Positions 17,462 through 27,551 of a stretch of 64,000 nt of DNA are shown in pieces (positions within the stretch are counted from its first letter, which is position 1; every line of letters begins with the position of its first letter). The notes beneath the pieces are model-generated. The model was not told the DNA's origin. It worked only from the letters and a program-made list of their open reading frames with translations, and did no database searches. Origin of the DNA: Actinomadura rudentiformis (GTDB lineage: Bacteria; Actinomycetota; Actinomycetes; Streptosporangiales; Streptosporangiaceae); NCBI RefSeq assembly GCF_008923185.1, contig NZ_WBMT01000004.1, positions 310,001-374,000 of the forward strand, in the 5' to 3' direction. A program made the translations under genes and the position numbers.

Positions 17462-18727
17462 TCACTTCGCGTAGAGCAGTGTCCCGAAGCCCAGCTGGTC
17501 GAAGCCTCCGCTGTTGGGTCCGTAGTCACCACCGCCCCCCTCGGGCCGCCCCTTCTCGGCGATGGCCGAGATGTAGGGCACGGACAGGCGGCGACGCCGT
17601 GCGTAGTGGTAGTGGATCATGTCCCATACCGGGCGCGTCTGGCCACGTCCGTAATCAGAGATCACGGTCTGCTGCCGGAAGGCGCACTTCTGACCAGTCC
17701 CCCACGTGTAGGTGGTGAACGGTACGTCATAGCCAAGGTTGTACTTGGCCACGTACTGGGCGGCCTTCATGAAGCGGTTGTCGTCGTACCCGTACAGGTC
17801 GTCGCCTTGGCTCCAGGCCATTTCGCAGATCGCGCCCATCTGCCCCATGCCCATGACGGTGTGCCCCTGGTCCCGGCCTGACTCCTGCCATTGCGCGAGG
17901 CCCTGGTCCTTGTACACGAACGGGATGGCGTTGGCGATCGCGCCGTTGCCCTTGCCGTTCTTGAAGTAGTCGATCGCCTGCTCGTACTTGGCGGTGTCGT
18001 CGCAGAGGATCCCGATGGCCATGACCGACGCCATGTTGCACAGGTCCCAGTTGGCCCAGTAGTTGGTGATGCAGGCGCCGTTGTGCTCGGTCAGGAACTG
18101 GTTGTTGAGCGGGTAGAAGACGTTGACCATCATGTCGCGGAAGGCGTCGAGGTTGAAGCCGGGGTAGCCGCGCATCAGCTCACCCGCGGCGGCGAACTGC
18201 CATCCGTAGATGCCCGCCGCCAGGAACCGGTCGGCGTTCCCGGTGACCTGGGTCAACGTGGACGACCACGCGTTCAGGATGTCGCGGGCGCAGTCGGCGT
18301 GCGCGGTCTGACCGCTCACCCTCCACCGAATGGCGTTCTGGTAGGCGGCGTGGATGTCGTTGTAAAGGATCGTGTAGTTCTGGCCCGTGCCGCCGCGGAC
18401 GACCGTGGCCCGCGGGCGGGCAGTCCAGGTGGACGCCGAGTGGCGGTTGGCGATCAGCCGTTCCCAGCCCGACAGCCATGGCTGCGACCCGGCTTTCACC
18501 CGGACTCTCGCGCGGTTGAGTTCCCCGAACGCATGGAGCCCCCCAGGGTGAACGAAACCGGCGCCGGCGGCCTTCGAGGCAGCGGGAGCGGCCTTGGAAG
18601 CCGTTCCGGCGGTCCTTGAAGCCGTGCCGGCCCGTTCGGAACCGCGGACGAGCAGCGGCGCGGCCGCTCCCCCGACGGCGAGCGCCCCGCCGATCCCGAG
18701 CAGGCGACGGCGACTGATCTGTGACAT
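17462..18727 (-). CDS. Tat-exported alginate lyase family protein
   Basis: 421 residues. The N terminus SRRRLLGIGGALAVGG is a twin-arginine signal with RR at 6-7, followed by an Ala/Ser/Thr-rich linker to about residue 58. The rest is rich in aromatic and Asn/His positions, with NYWANWDLCNM (about 224-234) and the YHYARRR region near the C terminus. This resembles the alpha/alpha-toroid alginate lyase superfamily (PL5-like), which cleaves uronate polysaccharides by beta-elimination. Substrate need not be alginate. It is the first gene of an operon with the fused ECF sigma factor, and a RBS (AGGAGCCCC) precedes the ATG. The sigma factor may sense products of this enzyme. Confidence 0.82.
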   Translation of the reverse strand: MSQISRRRLLGIGGALAVGGAAAPLLVRGSERAGTASRTAGTASKAAPAASKAAGAGFVHPGGLHAFGELNRARVRVKAGSQPWLSGWERLIANRHSASTWTARPRATVVRGGTGQNYTILYNDIHAAYQNAIRWRVSGQTAHADCARDILNAWSSTLTQVTGNADRFLAAGIYGWQFAAAGELMRGYPGFNLDAFRDMMVNVFYPLNNQFLTEHNGACITNYWANWDLCNMASVMAIGILCDDTAKYEQAIDYFKNGKGNGAIANAIPFVYKDQGLAQWQESGRDQGHTVMGMGQMGAICEMAWSQGDDLYGYDDNRFMKAAQYVAKYNLGYDVPFTTYTWGTGQKCAFRQQTVISDYGRGQTRPVWDMIHYHYARRRRLSVPYISAIAEKGRPEGGGGDYGPNSGGFDQLGFGTLLYAK

Positions 18728-18778
18728 ATGGGGCTCCTGAGCCGGATGGAATACGAACGTTTAGGAGACCGAGGGAGC

Positions 18779-18808
18779 AGTCCGGCGATAACACTTTTTT
18801 CGGACTGG
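18779..18808. promoter_or_regulatory. inverted repeat upstream of the lyase-sigma operon
   Basis: Arms CAGTCCG and CGGACTG (7 bp, spacer 16 nt containing a T6 run) lie 52-81 bp before the lyase ATG. It may be an operator, or a terminator (on the + strand reading) for nothing annotated. The promoter itself was not recognised. Confidence 0.3.
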
Positions 18809-18894
18809 ACATGCTAGGCGACGTCCTTGCGCAGGTCAGCGCCACCCCAGCAGTTGCCGGCGTCACCGGCACGTAACAGACCGTCGAACCGCGA

Positions 18895-19416
18895 TCACTC
18901 GTCGAGCGCGGCCAGCAGCAAGTGGGCGCCCGCCGTCAGCTCCGCGGGCTCGGCCGGGGAGAAACTGAACCGCATCCAACCGGAGGGTTCGACGAGCATC
19001 ACGTCCAGAAACAGGTCTCCTTCTTCGTAGCCGACGATGAACTGCGCATGGCTCACACCGCTGTGCGGATTGTGCCCCAAGGACCCCTCACGCTCGCCCT
19101 CACCGGCCTCGATGACGCCCAGAATCGCCTCGGCGAAGTCCCGAACCTCGGCGGCACTGATGTACGCCGCCCAGAACTTGATCGCTTCGACCACCCAGCG
19201 TCCCGATGGGCGGTGCAGCGAGAAATGCAGGATCAGGAGGAAACCCGGATCGACCTCTAATACAGGGCCCTCGAACTCCGCAACGAACTCCGCGGCCGAC
19301 ACCAGTTGCTCCAGGTCGACCTCACCACCATCGCCGAACACCGGCCCGAGAGTAGTCGACGCCTCAATCGACGCCTCAGCCGCCAGAAGGCCGCCCCCGT
19401 CACCCACCGACGTCAC
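18895..19416 (-). CDS. hypothetical acidic protein
   Basis: 173 residues, rich in Glu/Asp/Ala, without signal peptide or membrane span. The centre reads FLLILHFSLHRPSGRWVVEAIKFW, suggesting alternating beta strands, and the C terminus is helical. I do not recognise the family. It is chosen over overlapping + strand frames because of its regular codon use and plausible amino-acid composition. It is divergent from lexA, with 31 bp between the starts, so the two share a promoter region. Confidence 0.55.
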   Translation of the reverse strand: MTSVGDGGGLLAAEASIEASTTLGPVFGDGGEVDLEQLVSAAEFVAEFEGPVLEVDPGFLLILHFSLHRPSGRWVVEAIKFWAAYISAAEVRDFAEAILGVIEAGEGEREGSLGHNPHSGVSHAQFIVGYEEGDLFLDVMLVEPSGWMRFSFSPAEPAELTAGAHLLLAALDE

Positions 19417-19434
19417 CTGGACGCGGGCACGCCC

Positions 19435-19460
19435 TACAATTCCGTAGGTGATCGCCTACG
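19435..19460 (+). promoter_or_regulatory. leaderless lexA promoter with palindrome over the start codon
   Basis: A TACAAT -10 box at 19435-19440 lies 7 bases before GTG 19448, so transcription should begin at the start codon. The perfect inverted repeat CGTAGG-TGATCG-CCTACG (19443-19460) covers the transcription start and first four codons. It is not the usual actinobacterial SOS box (CGAAC-N4-GTTCG). Confidence 0.55.
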
Positions 19461-20110
19461 ATGATCGTGATGCGTTCGAGGGACCGGACACCTCACACCT
19501 GTCCCCACGCCAGCAGCAGATCCTGGTCACGATCCGGGACTGGGTGGTCAAGCACGGATATCCCCCCAGCACACGCCAGATCGGCGACGCGGTCGGCCTG
19601 CGGTCGACGTCGTCGGTCTCCCGGCATCTGGCGAGCCTGGAAGAGCAGGGATTCCTGCGCCGGGGCGCCTCGATGTCCCGGCCGATCGACGTACGGATGT
19701 TCCTGCGCGAGCAGCGGGCCGCCGAGCCCGCCGACGCCATGGTGACCGTGCCCGTGGTCGGCCACATCGCCGCCGGCACCCCCATCGCCGCCGAAGAACA
19801 CGTTGATGACCTGCTGTCACTCCCCCGCGAGTTCACCGGGCGCGGCACCGTCTTCGCCCTGCGCGTCCGCGGCGATTCGATGATCGACGCAGCGATCTGC
19901 GACGGCGACGTCGTCGTTGTCCGCCAGCAGCCGGACGCCCATTCGGGCCAGATCGTCGCCGCGATGATCGATGACGAGGCCACCGTCAAGGTGTACCAGC
20001 GCCGCAACGGCCACGTTCACCTCGAACCCCGCAACCCGGCCTACGACGTCATCGACGGCGACAACGCCGTCATCCTGGGCGTCGTCGTCTCCGTGCTCCG
20101 CAGCGTCTAA
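19448..20110 (+). CDS. lexA: LexA-type repressor, S24 self-cleaving
   Basis: 220 residues. The winged-helix LexA N-terminal domain (LSPRQQQILVTIRDWV..., recognition helix SSVSRHLASLEEQGFL) is followed by the peptidase domain. The cleavage site Ala109-Gly110 is in HIAAGTPIA, nucleophile Ser144 in VRGDSMIDA and Lys181 in TVKVYQ. RecA-stimulated autocleavage would relieve repression of SOS genes. GTG start without a ribosome-binding site fits a leaderless mRNA. The protein is slightly shorter than the main actinobacterial LexA (about 230-260) and carries an unusual palindrome at its own start, so it may be a second paralog with its own operator; other copies cannot be seen here. Confidence 0.88.
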   Translation: MIAYDDRDAFEGPDTSHLSPRQQQILVTIRDWVVKHGYPPSTRQIGDAVGLRSTSSVSRHLASLEEQGFLRRGASMSRPIDVRMFLREQRAAEPADAMVTVPVVGHIAAGTPIAAEEHVDDLLSLPREFTGRGTVFALRVRGDSMIDAAICDGDVVVVRQQPDAHSGQIVAAMIDDEATVKVYQRRNGHVHLEPRNPAYDVIDGDNAVILGVVVSVLRSV

Positions 20111-20175
20111 CCAGCTCCGCAGCCCTTATTACCGGCAGGACCGACTTCCGGCGCGGGTCCGGCCATCGGCGCGGC

Positions 20176-20226
20176 AACGTCCAGGCCGGGCCGCGTGGGG
20201 TTCCGGTGCGGGCCGGCCTGGACGTT
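20176..20226. terminator. terminator between lexA and katG
   Basis: Perfect 14-bp arms (20176-20189 and 20213-20226) enclose a 23-nt GC-rich loop between two convergent genes. Confidence 0.7.
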
Positions 20227-20240
20227 GAGGGCCTTCGGGA

Positions 20241-22490
<2,250 letters not shown>

Positions 22491-22494
22491 TCAT

Positions 22495-22926
22495 TCAGGA
22501 ACTCTCGCGAGTGGAACAGTCGGGGCACAGGCCCCAGTAGACGACCTCGGCCTCGTCGATCGAGAAACCGTGATCGTCGGACGCGTCCAGGCAGGGCGCC
22601 TCCCCGACCGCGCAGTCGACATCGACGATGGCACCGCATGACCGGCACACCAGATGATGGTGGTTGTCCCCGGTCCGCGTCTCGTAACGCGCCACGGAAC
22701 CGGACGGCTGGATCCGCCGTACCAGCCCGGCGGCCGTCAGAGTGTGCAGCGAGTCGTACACGGCCTGATGGGACACCTTCGGCAGCTCCCTGCGCACGGC
22801 ACCGATGATCGAGTCGGTGTCGGCATGCGGATGCGCGTGTACCGCGCTGAGCACCGCCAGCCGGGGACGGGTCACGCGCAAAGCGGCGCCGCGCAGCATC
22901 CGCTGGAAATCCAGAGGTGCGACCAC
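22495..22926 (-). CDS. furA: Fur-family regulator FurA (redox repressor of katG)
   Basis: 143 residues from GTG 22926. The winged helix (VTRPRLAVLSAV and VSHQAVYDSLHTLTAAGLV) is followed by metal-binding residues HHHLVCRSCG and a C-terminal CPDC, so both CxxC pairs for structural zinc are present. Homologs repress their own operon and katG and release DNA on peroxide oxidation. The upstream region contains a TTGACT hexamer on the minus strand (about 22955-22960), a plausible -35/operator part. Confidence 0.92.
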   Translation of the reverse strand: MVAPLDFQRMLRGAALRVTRPRLAVLSAVHAHPHADTDSIIGAVRRELPKVSHQAVYDSLHTLTAAGLVRRIQPSGSVARYETRTGDNHHHLVCRSCGAIVDVDCAVGEAPCLDASDDHGFSIDEAEVVYWGLCPDCSTRESS

Positions 22927-23519
22927 GTTCCACAGCCTGCGTCACATTCTGGAGTCAGTCAAGACAAGGCGGCGATCCACTTCCCGCGCCGCAGAGCTCC
23001 GGCACCCATAGAGCCCGGCCCTGCTCACAACGCAGCACACCTGCAGCTCGATCACTCGTGGGGGCGCCAGGGCGTCGATCGGGCCCTCACGAGAGGACAC
23101 GACACAACCTCGTGTCTCGCATGACCACTCTTCGTAGCCGGTGGTTCGCGTCGCCACCGGCGTCGGCACGGCTGATGTTCGCCAGCGACTGCTCCGGTGG
23201 CGCCGGCGCCAGTGGAGAGGGCCTCCAGGACGGATTCGGCAGCCGCGCCAAGAACCGCGCCGCCCACTTCTTCACGTTCTACATCTTCGCCGGACGGGAG
23301 CTGACCAACCGCCTCGGCGTCCGGCGTCACCGCGCAGGGAAACCGCTCGCCTAACGTCCCGCCCCAGCGTGCTCCCCCAAGCTCACCACCGAACACGCCA
23401 CGGCCTGCCCCGCGCACCGCAGCCTGCCCAGACGCCAAACCGGCGGTGGCGGGCGAAACGGTTCCAGGGGCATGAAGCACTAGTCTTCGGGTGGGAGGCG
23501 GCATGGGGGAGGGGGGTCG
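22927..23519. other. gene-poor interval with one doubtful small ORF
   Basis: The furA promoter occupies the left edge. A + strand frame 23121-23354 (77 residues, containing RAAHFFTFYIFAGRELTNRL) is open but has no ribosome-binding site and no recognised family. Nothing else is supported. Confidence 0.4.
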
Positions 23520-24572
23520 ATGAGCAGCGACATCGCCGATTCGGACGACGGCAGCCCTCGTCCGCCGACCATGGCGGACATCGCGGCGCATCTCGGCGTT
23601 TCCCGGCAGCTGGTCTCCCTGGTGATGCGGGACGCTCCGGGCGCCAGCAAGGAGACCCGGCGGCGTGTCCGGGAGGCCGCGGAGGAGCTCGGCTTCCGGC
23701 CGCACATCGGCGCCAGCTCGCTGCGGCGAGCCCGCAGCATGGACCTCGGCGTCGTCTTCGCCCCGGCTCACTCGACCGAGCCCGAGATCATCGAGCACAT
23801 CTATCCGGCCGCCGCGGCACTCGGGTACAACGTGATCTTGAGTGCGCAGACCGCCACGCGTTCCACGAACCAGGCGGCCGAGGAGCTTCTCGGCCACCGG
23901 TGCGCCGCCCTGATAGCCATCGGCCCCGACCATGAGATCCTGCGCGCGGTCGCCCAGCGGAGTCCGGTGCCAGTGGTCGGCGTGGGTTCCGGGCGGCGCA
24001 ATCCCTACTACGACTTCGTACGTTCCGAAGGTGACAAGGGCATCGCCAAGGCGGTGACCCACCTGGTCGAGCTCGGGCATCAGCAGATCGTCTATGTGGA
24101 TCCGGCGGCCATGCCCTCGGCGGCCCTACGGCGGCGCGGCTACGAACGGACGATGAGCCGGCTCGGGCTGGCCACCGACGTGCTGGACATGACAGGCGAC
24201 TACACCAAGGGCGACTATTTCGAGGAAGTGGGATCGGCAGCCGCGCGCTCGCTCCTTCAGCGTGGCAGTCTGCCGACGGCCGTGGTCGCGCCTAACGACA
24301 ACACGGCCGTCGGCCTGCTCCAGATCCTGTGCCGCAACGGGGTGCGGGTTCCAGAGGACGTGTCGATCACAGGGTTCGACGACGCACCGATCGCGCGTCT
24401 TTCCTCGGTGGACCTGACCACCGTCCGGCAGGATCCCGAGCTCATGGGAGTCGCGGCAGTGGACGCTGCCGTCCGCCGGGTCAAGGACACCGAGCTGAAA
24501 CCCGGCGGGACCGTGGTGGAGACCTCTCTCGTCGTACGCGGCAGCACCGCCGCTCCCTTCGAACCCCGATAG
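23520..24572 (+). CDS. LacI-family transcriptional regulator
   Basis: 350 residues. The N-terminal HTH (MADIAAHLGVSRQLVSLVMRD) carries the LacI pattern. The hinge helix region ends in SSLRRARSMDLGVVF, and a periplasmic-binding-protein-like sugar domain follows, ending SITGFDDAPIARL...TTVRQDP. The protein would repress sugar-utilisation genes until a sugar binds. No transporter or glycosidase lies next to it, so the regulon cannot be inferred. A GGGGGAGGGGGG run precedes the ATG as a ribosome-binding site. Confidence 0.92.
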   Translation: MSSDIADSDDGSPRPPTMADIAAHLGVSRQLVSLVMRDAPGASKETRRRVREAAEELGFRPHIGASSLRRARSMDLGVVFAPAHSTEPEIIEHIYPAAAALGYNVILSAQTATRSTNQAAEELLGHRCAALIAIGPDHEILRAVAQRSPVPVVGVGSGRRNPYYDFVRSEGDKGIAKAVTHLVELGHQQIVYVDPAAMPSAALRRRGYERTMSRLGLATDVLDMTGDYTKGDYFEEVGSAAARSLLQRGSLPTAVVAPNDNTAVGLLQILCRNGVRVPEDVSITGFDDAPIARLSSVDLTTVRQDPELMGVAAVDAAVRRVKDTELKPGGTVVETSLVVRGSTAAPFEPR

Positions 24573-24615
24573 CCCGACGCGGCGGAGCCGTACCGGACTG
24601 CGACATCCGTCCCGG

Positions 24616-25380
24616 TCACATTGTCTGCGGGCGGAGCAGCAGGGAATGGAGACGGCGCAGTTCAACCGAGGGCTCGGTGCCCAGCTCATCGGCGAGGAGG
24701 CGGCGCAGCCGTTCATAACTGGCCAGCCCCTCCGCCGGCCGGCGGCAGCGGCCGAGCGCGACGAGCAGGCGTGCCCACAACGATTCGCGCAGCGGGTGCA
24801 GTTCGGTCAGCCGTTTCAACTCCGGGACCAGCTCATGGTGACATCCCTCTGACAGGTCCAGGTCGATCCGCCGCTCCACCGCGCTGAGATAGGCCTCGAC
24901 CAGGTACGCCGACTCCGCCGTACGTAGCAAGTCCGAATCGATGCTCTCGTACGGCGACCCCCGCCACAGCGCCAACGCCTCCCCGAGCAACAGGCGTTCC
25001 TGCGCCGCGTCCTGCGCGCGGGCCGCTTCGTTCAGCATCCGCTGAAACCGCAGCACATCGACCCGATCGGGATCGATGTCCAGCCGATAACCTTCGGGCA
25101 GAGACCGGACCACCTGCGAGCCAAGCGCCCGGCGGAGCCGGGTGACCAGCGTCTGAACGCTGCGCCTGACGTTGACCGGCAAATCCTCTCCCCACAAGGC
25201 CAGTGCCAGCCGCTGCATCGGAACGGTGTCTCCCGCCGACATCGCCAGCACGGCCAGCAGTGTCCGCACCCGACCATTGGCAAGGTGGATCGAAACCCCG
25301 TCCCGCCGCACCTCCAGCGGCCCCAGCATGGCAACGGTGACTCCCGTGTCGTTCACGCGCTCGCCATCAGCCATCGGCAT
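24616..25380 (-). CDS. stand-alone SARP transcriptional activator
   Basis: 254 residues containing only the OmpR-like winged helix (VAMLGPLEVRRDGVSIHL to LPEGYRLDID) and the bacterial transcriptional activation domain (to PSVELRRLHSLLL). This is the short SARP form of ActII-ORF4 and RedD, normally pathway-specific activators of antibiotic clusters. The start is uncertain: ATG 25380, an ATG two codons later, or GTG 8 codons in (VNDTGVT). It is convergent with the LacI gene. No biosynthetic genes flank it directly. It could act on the left-hand cluster in trans, or be an orphan. Confidence 0.88.
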   Translation of the reverse strand: MPMADGERVNDTGVTVAMLGPLEVRRDGVSIHLANGRVRTLLAVLAMSAGDTVPMQRLALALWGEDLPVNVRRSVQTLVTRLRRALGSQVVRSLPEGYRLDIDPDRVDVLRFQRMLNEAARAQDAAQERLLLGEALALWRGSPYESIDSDLLRTAESAYLVEAYLSAVERRIDLDLSEGCHHELVPELKRLTELHPLRESLWARLLVALGRCRRPAEGLASYERLRRLLADELGTEPSVELRRLHSLLLRPQTM

Positions 25381-25389
25381 CCATCCGGA

Positions 25390-25425
25390 AAAGGGAGTAC
25401 GTCTCCGCTCGAAGCAAAGGGAGTA
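25390..25425. repeat. direct repeat AAAGGGAGTA upstream of the short SARP
   Basis: The 10-mer AAAGGGAGTA occurs at 25390 and 25416, a 26-bp period, 10-45 bp before the SARP start. It may be an autoregulatory binding site. Confidence 0.4.
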
Positions 25426-26021
25426 GATGCCTGATCTGATCTTGGGCTATGTCACCTTGACTGTTTTCGGATGCCCTTAACTGACAGTCCGTTGGCTCAA
25501 AGAGCGCTGGTTGCATGTTTTTCATTCCTTTATCAGGTCGTCTGGCGATGCCTGTCGGCGGCATCCCTGATCGAGGCTCGCCGCCACCCCACCACAGGGG
25601 CAAGGCAGTGATCAGGACGCGTCGCAAATCCTGGGAAAGCTGTCTCGTTTGACGGCGGCCCCTCATTCGACGAACTCGCGACCTCAGGGGTCATGTTGAC
25701 CCGATGTGCATCCGACTCTGACGGCTTCGGTTGACCTCGCTCGATAGAGAGTGCAGGTCATGGCCGGGCCTGTCGTTACGGGTGAGCGCAGACCTCTTTT
25801 GTGCGTGCGCTCCATGTCCACCCCGGTAGGCGGCAATGATCGACGCGATGGTGTGGGAGGCACGGCAGGCGGCGCGCGCGCCGTTTCCATCGAGCTGCGC
25901 CGCCGGGGCCGATGGCTTCGCCGTGGTGCTGGACGAGGGTGACGACCTGCCAGGGTTGAGCCAGCACAAATGCGACTATCATTCCAATATCGCGATTGAT
26001 TCCGAATAAGGAATGATTTAG
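25426..26021. other. gene-free interval, AT-richer than flanks
   Basis: About 600 bp with no recognisable gene. A 57-codon frame (25836-26006) precedes the arsR remnant but resembles nothing I know. The inverted repeat CATTCC (25980) / GGAATG (26010) around an AT-rich centre just before the arsR remnant could be the old metal-regulator operator. Confidence 0.4.
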
Positions 26022-26374
26022 ATGGACGGGCTGGCGCCGGCAGTGGCGCTGTTCCACTGCCTCGCTGACCCGATGTGGTTGTCGATCGCGCAGCGGCTCG
26101 CGTGGGCGGCTCGCGTGCGGTGAGGCTCGCGTGGTGGATCTGACACGGGAGCTGGGGCTGGCACAGTCGAGCATGTCCAAGCATCTGGCCTGCCTGCGCG
26201 GCTGCAAGCTGGTGGACTACCGCGCCGAGGGCCGCCAGTCGTTCTACTTAATCGCCACACCCGGAGCTGCTGGACCTGCTGCGCTCGGCCGAACGGTTGC
26301 TGGCGGCCACCGACCGGCCCGTGGCGTTGTGCCCGACCTACGGCGCGGACGCCGAGCAGGAGGTTCGGTCGTAA
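26022..26374 (+). pseudogene. ArsR/CmtR-family metal-sensing repressor, frameshifted
   Basis: Three reading-frame pieces together make one ArsR protein. MDGLAPAVALFHCLADPMW runs from ATG 26022. The HTH part VVDLTRELGLAQSSMSKHLA (from about 26131) is in another frame. The C-terminal part, with the two-cysteine region, becomes readable only after removing one base near 26262 (ELLDLLRSAERLLAA, ending at TAA 26372). At least two frameshifts therefore break the gene. Intact homologs repress a downstream cation-diffusion efflux gene and release it on zinc, cadmium or cobalt. The downstream gene is also broken, so this is a decayed operon or, less likely, clustered sequence errors. Confidence 0.78.
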
Positions 26375-26868
26375 CGGCGTTGACGTCGGGCCCGTCGTCT
26401 GCGCGACGGGCCGTTCTGGCGCGGCGGACCGCCACCATCACCAACAACGTGATCGAGGCGATCGTCGCGATCACCGCCGGGACGATCGCTTCCTCGGGTG
26501 CGCTGGTGGCGTTCGGGCTGGACTCGGTCATCGAAGTCGCCTCGGCAGCCGCCGTCGCCTGGCAGTTCTCCGCGCGACCCGCATGTGGTCGAACGGCGGG
26601 CGCTGCGGATCATCGCGGTGTCGTTCTTCGCCCTGGCCGCCTATGTCACCTTCGACTCGGTCCGCACCCTGCTGGGCGCGGGCGAGGCCGAGCCTTCCAC
26701 GGCCGGGCTGGTGCTGGCCGCGCTCAGCCTGGCGATCATGCCGGGGTTGTCGTACGCGCAGCGCCGGGCGGGCCGCGAGCTGGGGTCGGCGAGCGCGGTG
26801 GCCGATTCCAAGCAGACGCTGCTGTGCACCTACCTGTCAGCGGTGCTGCTGGTCGGCCTGGCGGTCAA
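26371..26868 (+). pseudogene. cation diffusion facilitator family transporter, broken and truncated
   Basis: The frame begins TALTSGPSSARRAVLARR directly after the arsR stop, but with GTA where GTG/ATG is expected. An in-frame gap removes part of the first membrane span (ARRTATITNNVIEAIVAI). After WQFSA near 26574 a two-base loss shifts the frame to DPHVVERRALRIIAVSFFAL. The second frame continues through SASAVADSKQTLLCTYLSAV and ends abruptly at LAVN near 26868, where unrelated, AT-richer DNA starts. Intact relatives have about 220-300 residues with six spans and export divalent metal. This copy cannot be functional as written. Confidence 0.8.
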
Positions 26869-26881
26869 CGGTTCATCAGCC

Positions 26882-27181
26882 CTACGGAAGGTCACCCTCC
26901 GTTTCGAGTTCGGCGATCAAACGCCGACAGTTTGCGTCGTCAAGCGCCATTCCACCTCCGAACCCGTCCAGGATCCCTCGGGATACATCTGCCACAACGA
27001 AAACCTCTTCATATTTACTGAGGTTTTCTCTGATCATCTGCCGCCACTCCAAGTCGATCAGTTCGGGAAAACTGACGTTTTCGAGATGTGCGCCGGTGAT
27101 CTTATCCACAAGAGTCAATCCGTCGGCGCCGGCATGCATCACACGGTAAACCCTGAACCGCCCTCGCACTGCACCGTTCAT
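26882..27181 (-). CDS. hypothetical protein in AT-richer islet
   Basis: 99 residues from ATG 27181. A slightly longer frame starts with TTG. The sequence (MNGAVRGRFRVYRVMHAGAD, then FPELIDLEWRQMIRENL) looks like a real soluble alpha/beta protein with no signal peptide. It is lower in GC than most genes here and uses rarer A/T-ending codons, suggesting a different origin. It abuts the truncation point of the metal transporter remnant. Family unknown. Confidence 0.5.
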   Translation of the reverse strand: MNGAVRGRFRVYRVMHAGADGLTLVDKITGAHLENVSFPELIDLEWRQMIRENLSKYEEVFVVADVSRGILDGFGGGMALDDANCRRLIAELETEGDLP

Positions 27182-27383
27182 CACACCATCATCACACAAT
27201 CGTACCGACGTGCAAGAGGGAGGTCCTACAGGTTGAGCCCATTCCGAGGCCGTCGAGCGGTACGCTCCGTGGCCGTTGTTCTGACGGTGTCATTGTTCAC
27301 CGAAACCCCATCTACCCACGATGTACCGTCAGGGACAACTGTCACGCTTCTGGCTGCTTCCTCGGAAGTGACACTGCTCCGCC

Positions 27384-27551
27384 ATGAATCCCATAGTCGC
27401 AACTCAGATATATCGAGCGAATGGCAAAGGCACCTCTAGAAAACTTCCGCAGGGCGTGGTCATTGACTTCTCAGGACTCTCCAATTTTCTTCATCTGACC
27501 ATGACCGACCGACCGCAGCATGTGTTCATCATGAACCGGCCTGAAGACTAA
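27384..27551 (+). CDS. possible 55-residue protein with A/T-rich codons
   Basis: The ORF reads MNPIVATQIYRANGKG and ends FIMNRPED. It uses ATA, TAT, AGA and TTT codons that are rare in the rest of the window. It overlaps the 3' end of the convergent quinone oxidoreductase gene by 23 bp and has no clear ribosome-binding site. It may be a fragment of an acquired gene. The remaining 27182-27383 holds nothing I can name. Confidence 0.2.
   Translation: MNPIVATQIYRANGKGTSRKLPQGVVIDFSGLSNFLHLTMTDRPQHVFIMNRPED

Noticed and set aside
14286-17881. Long antisense frames across the two-component and sigma genes
   Set aside because: No motifs, extreme Arg/Gly/Pro content, and complete overlap with well-supported genes.
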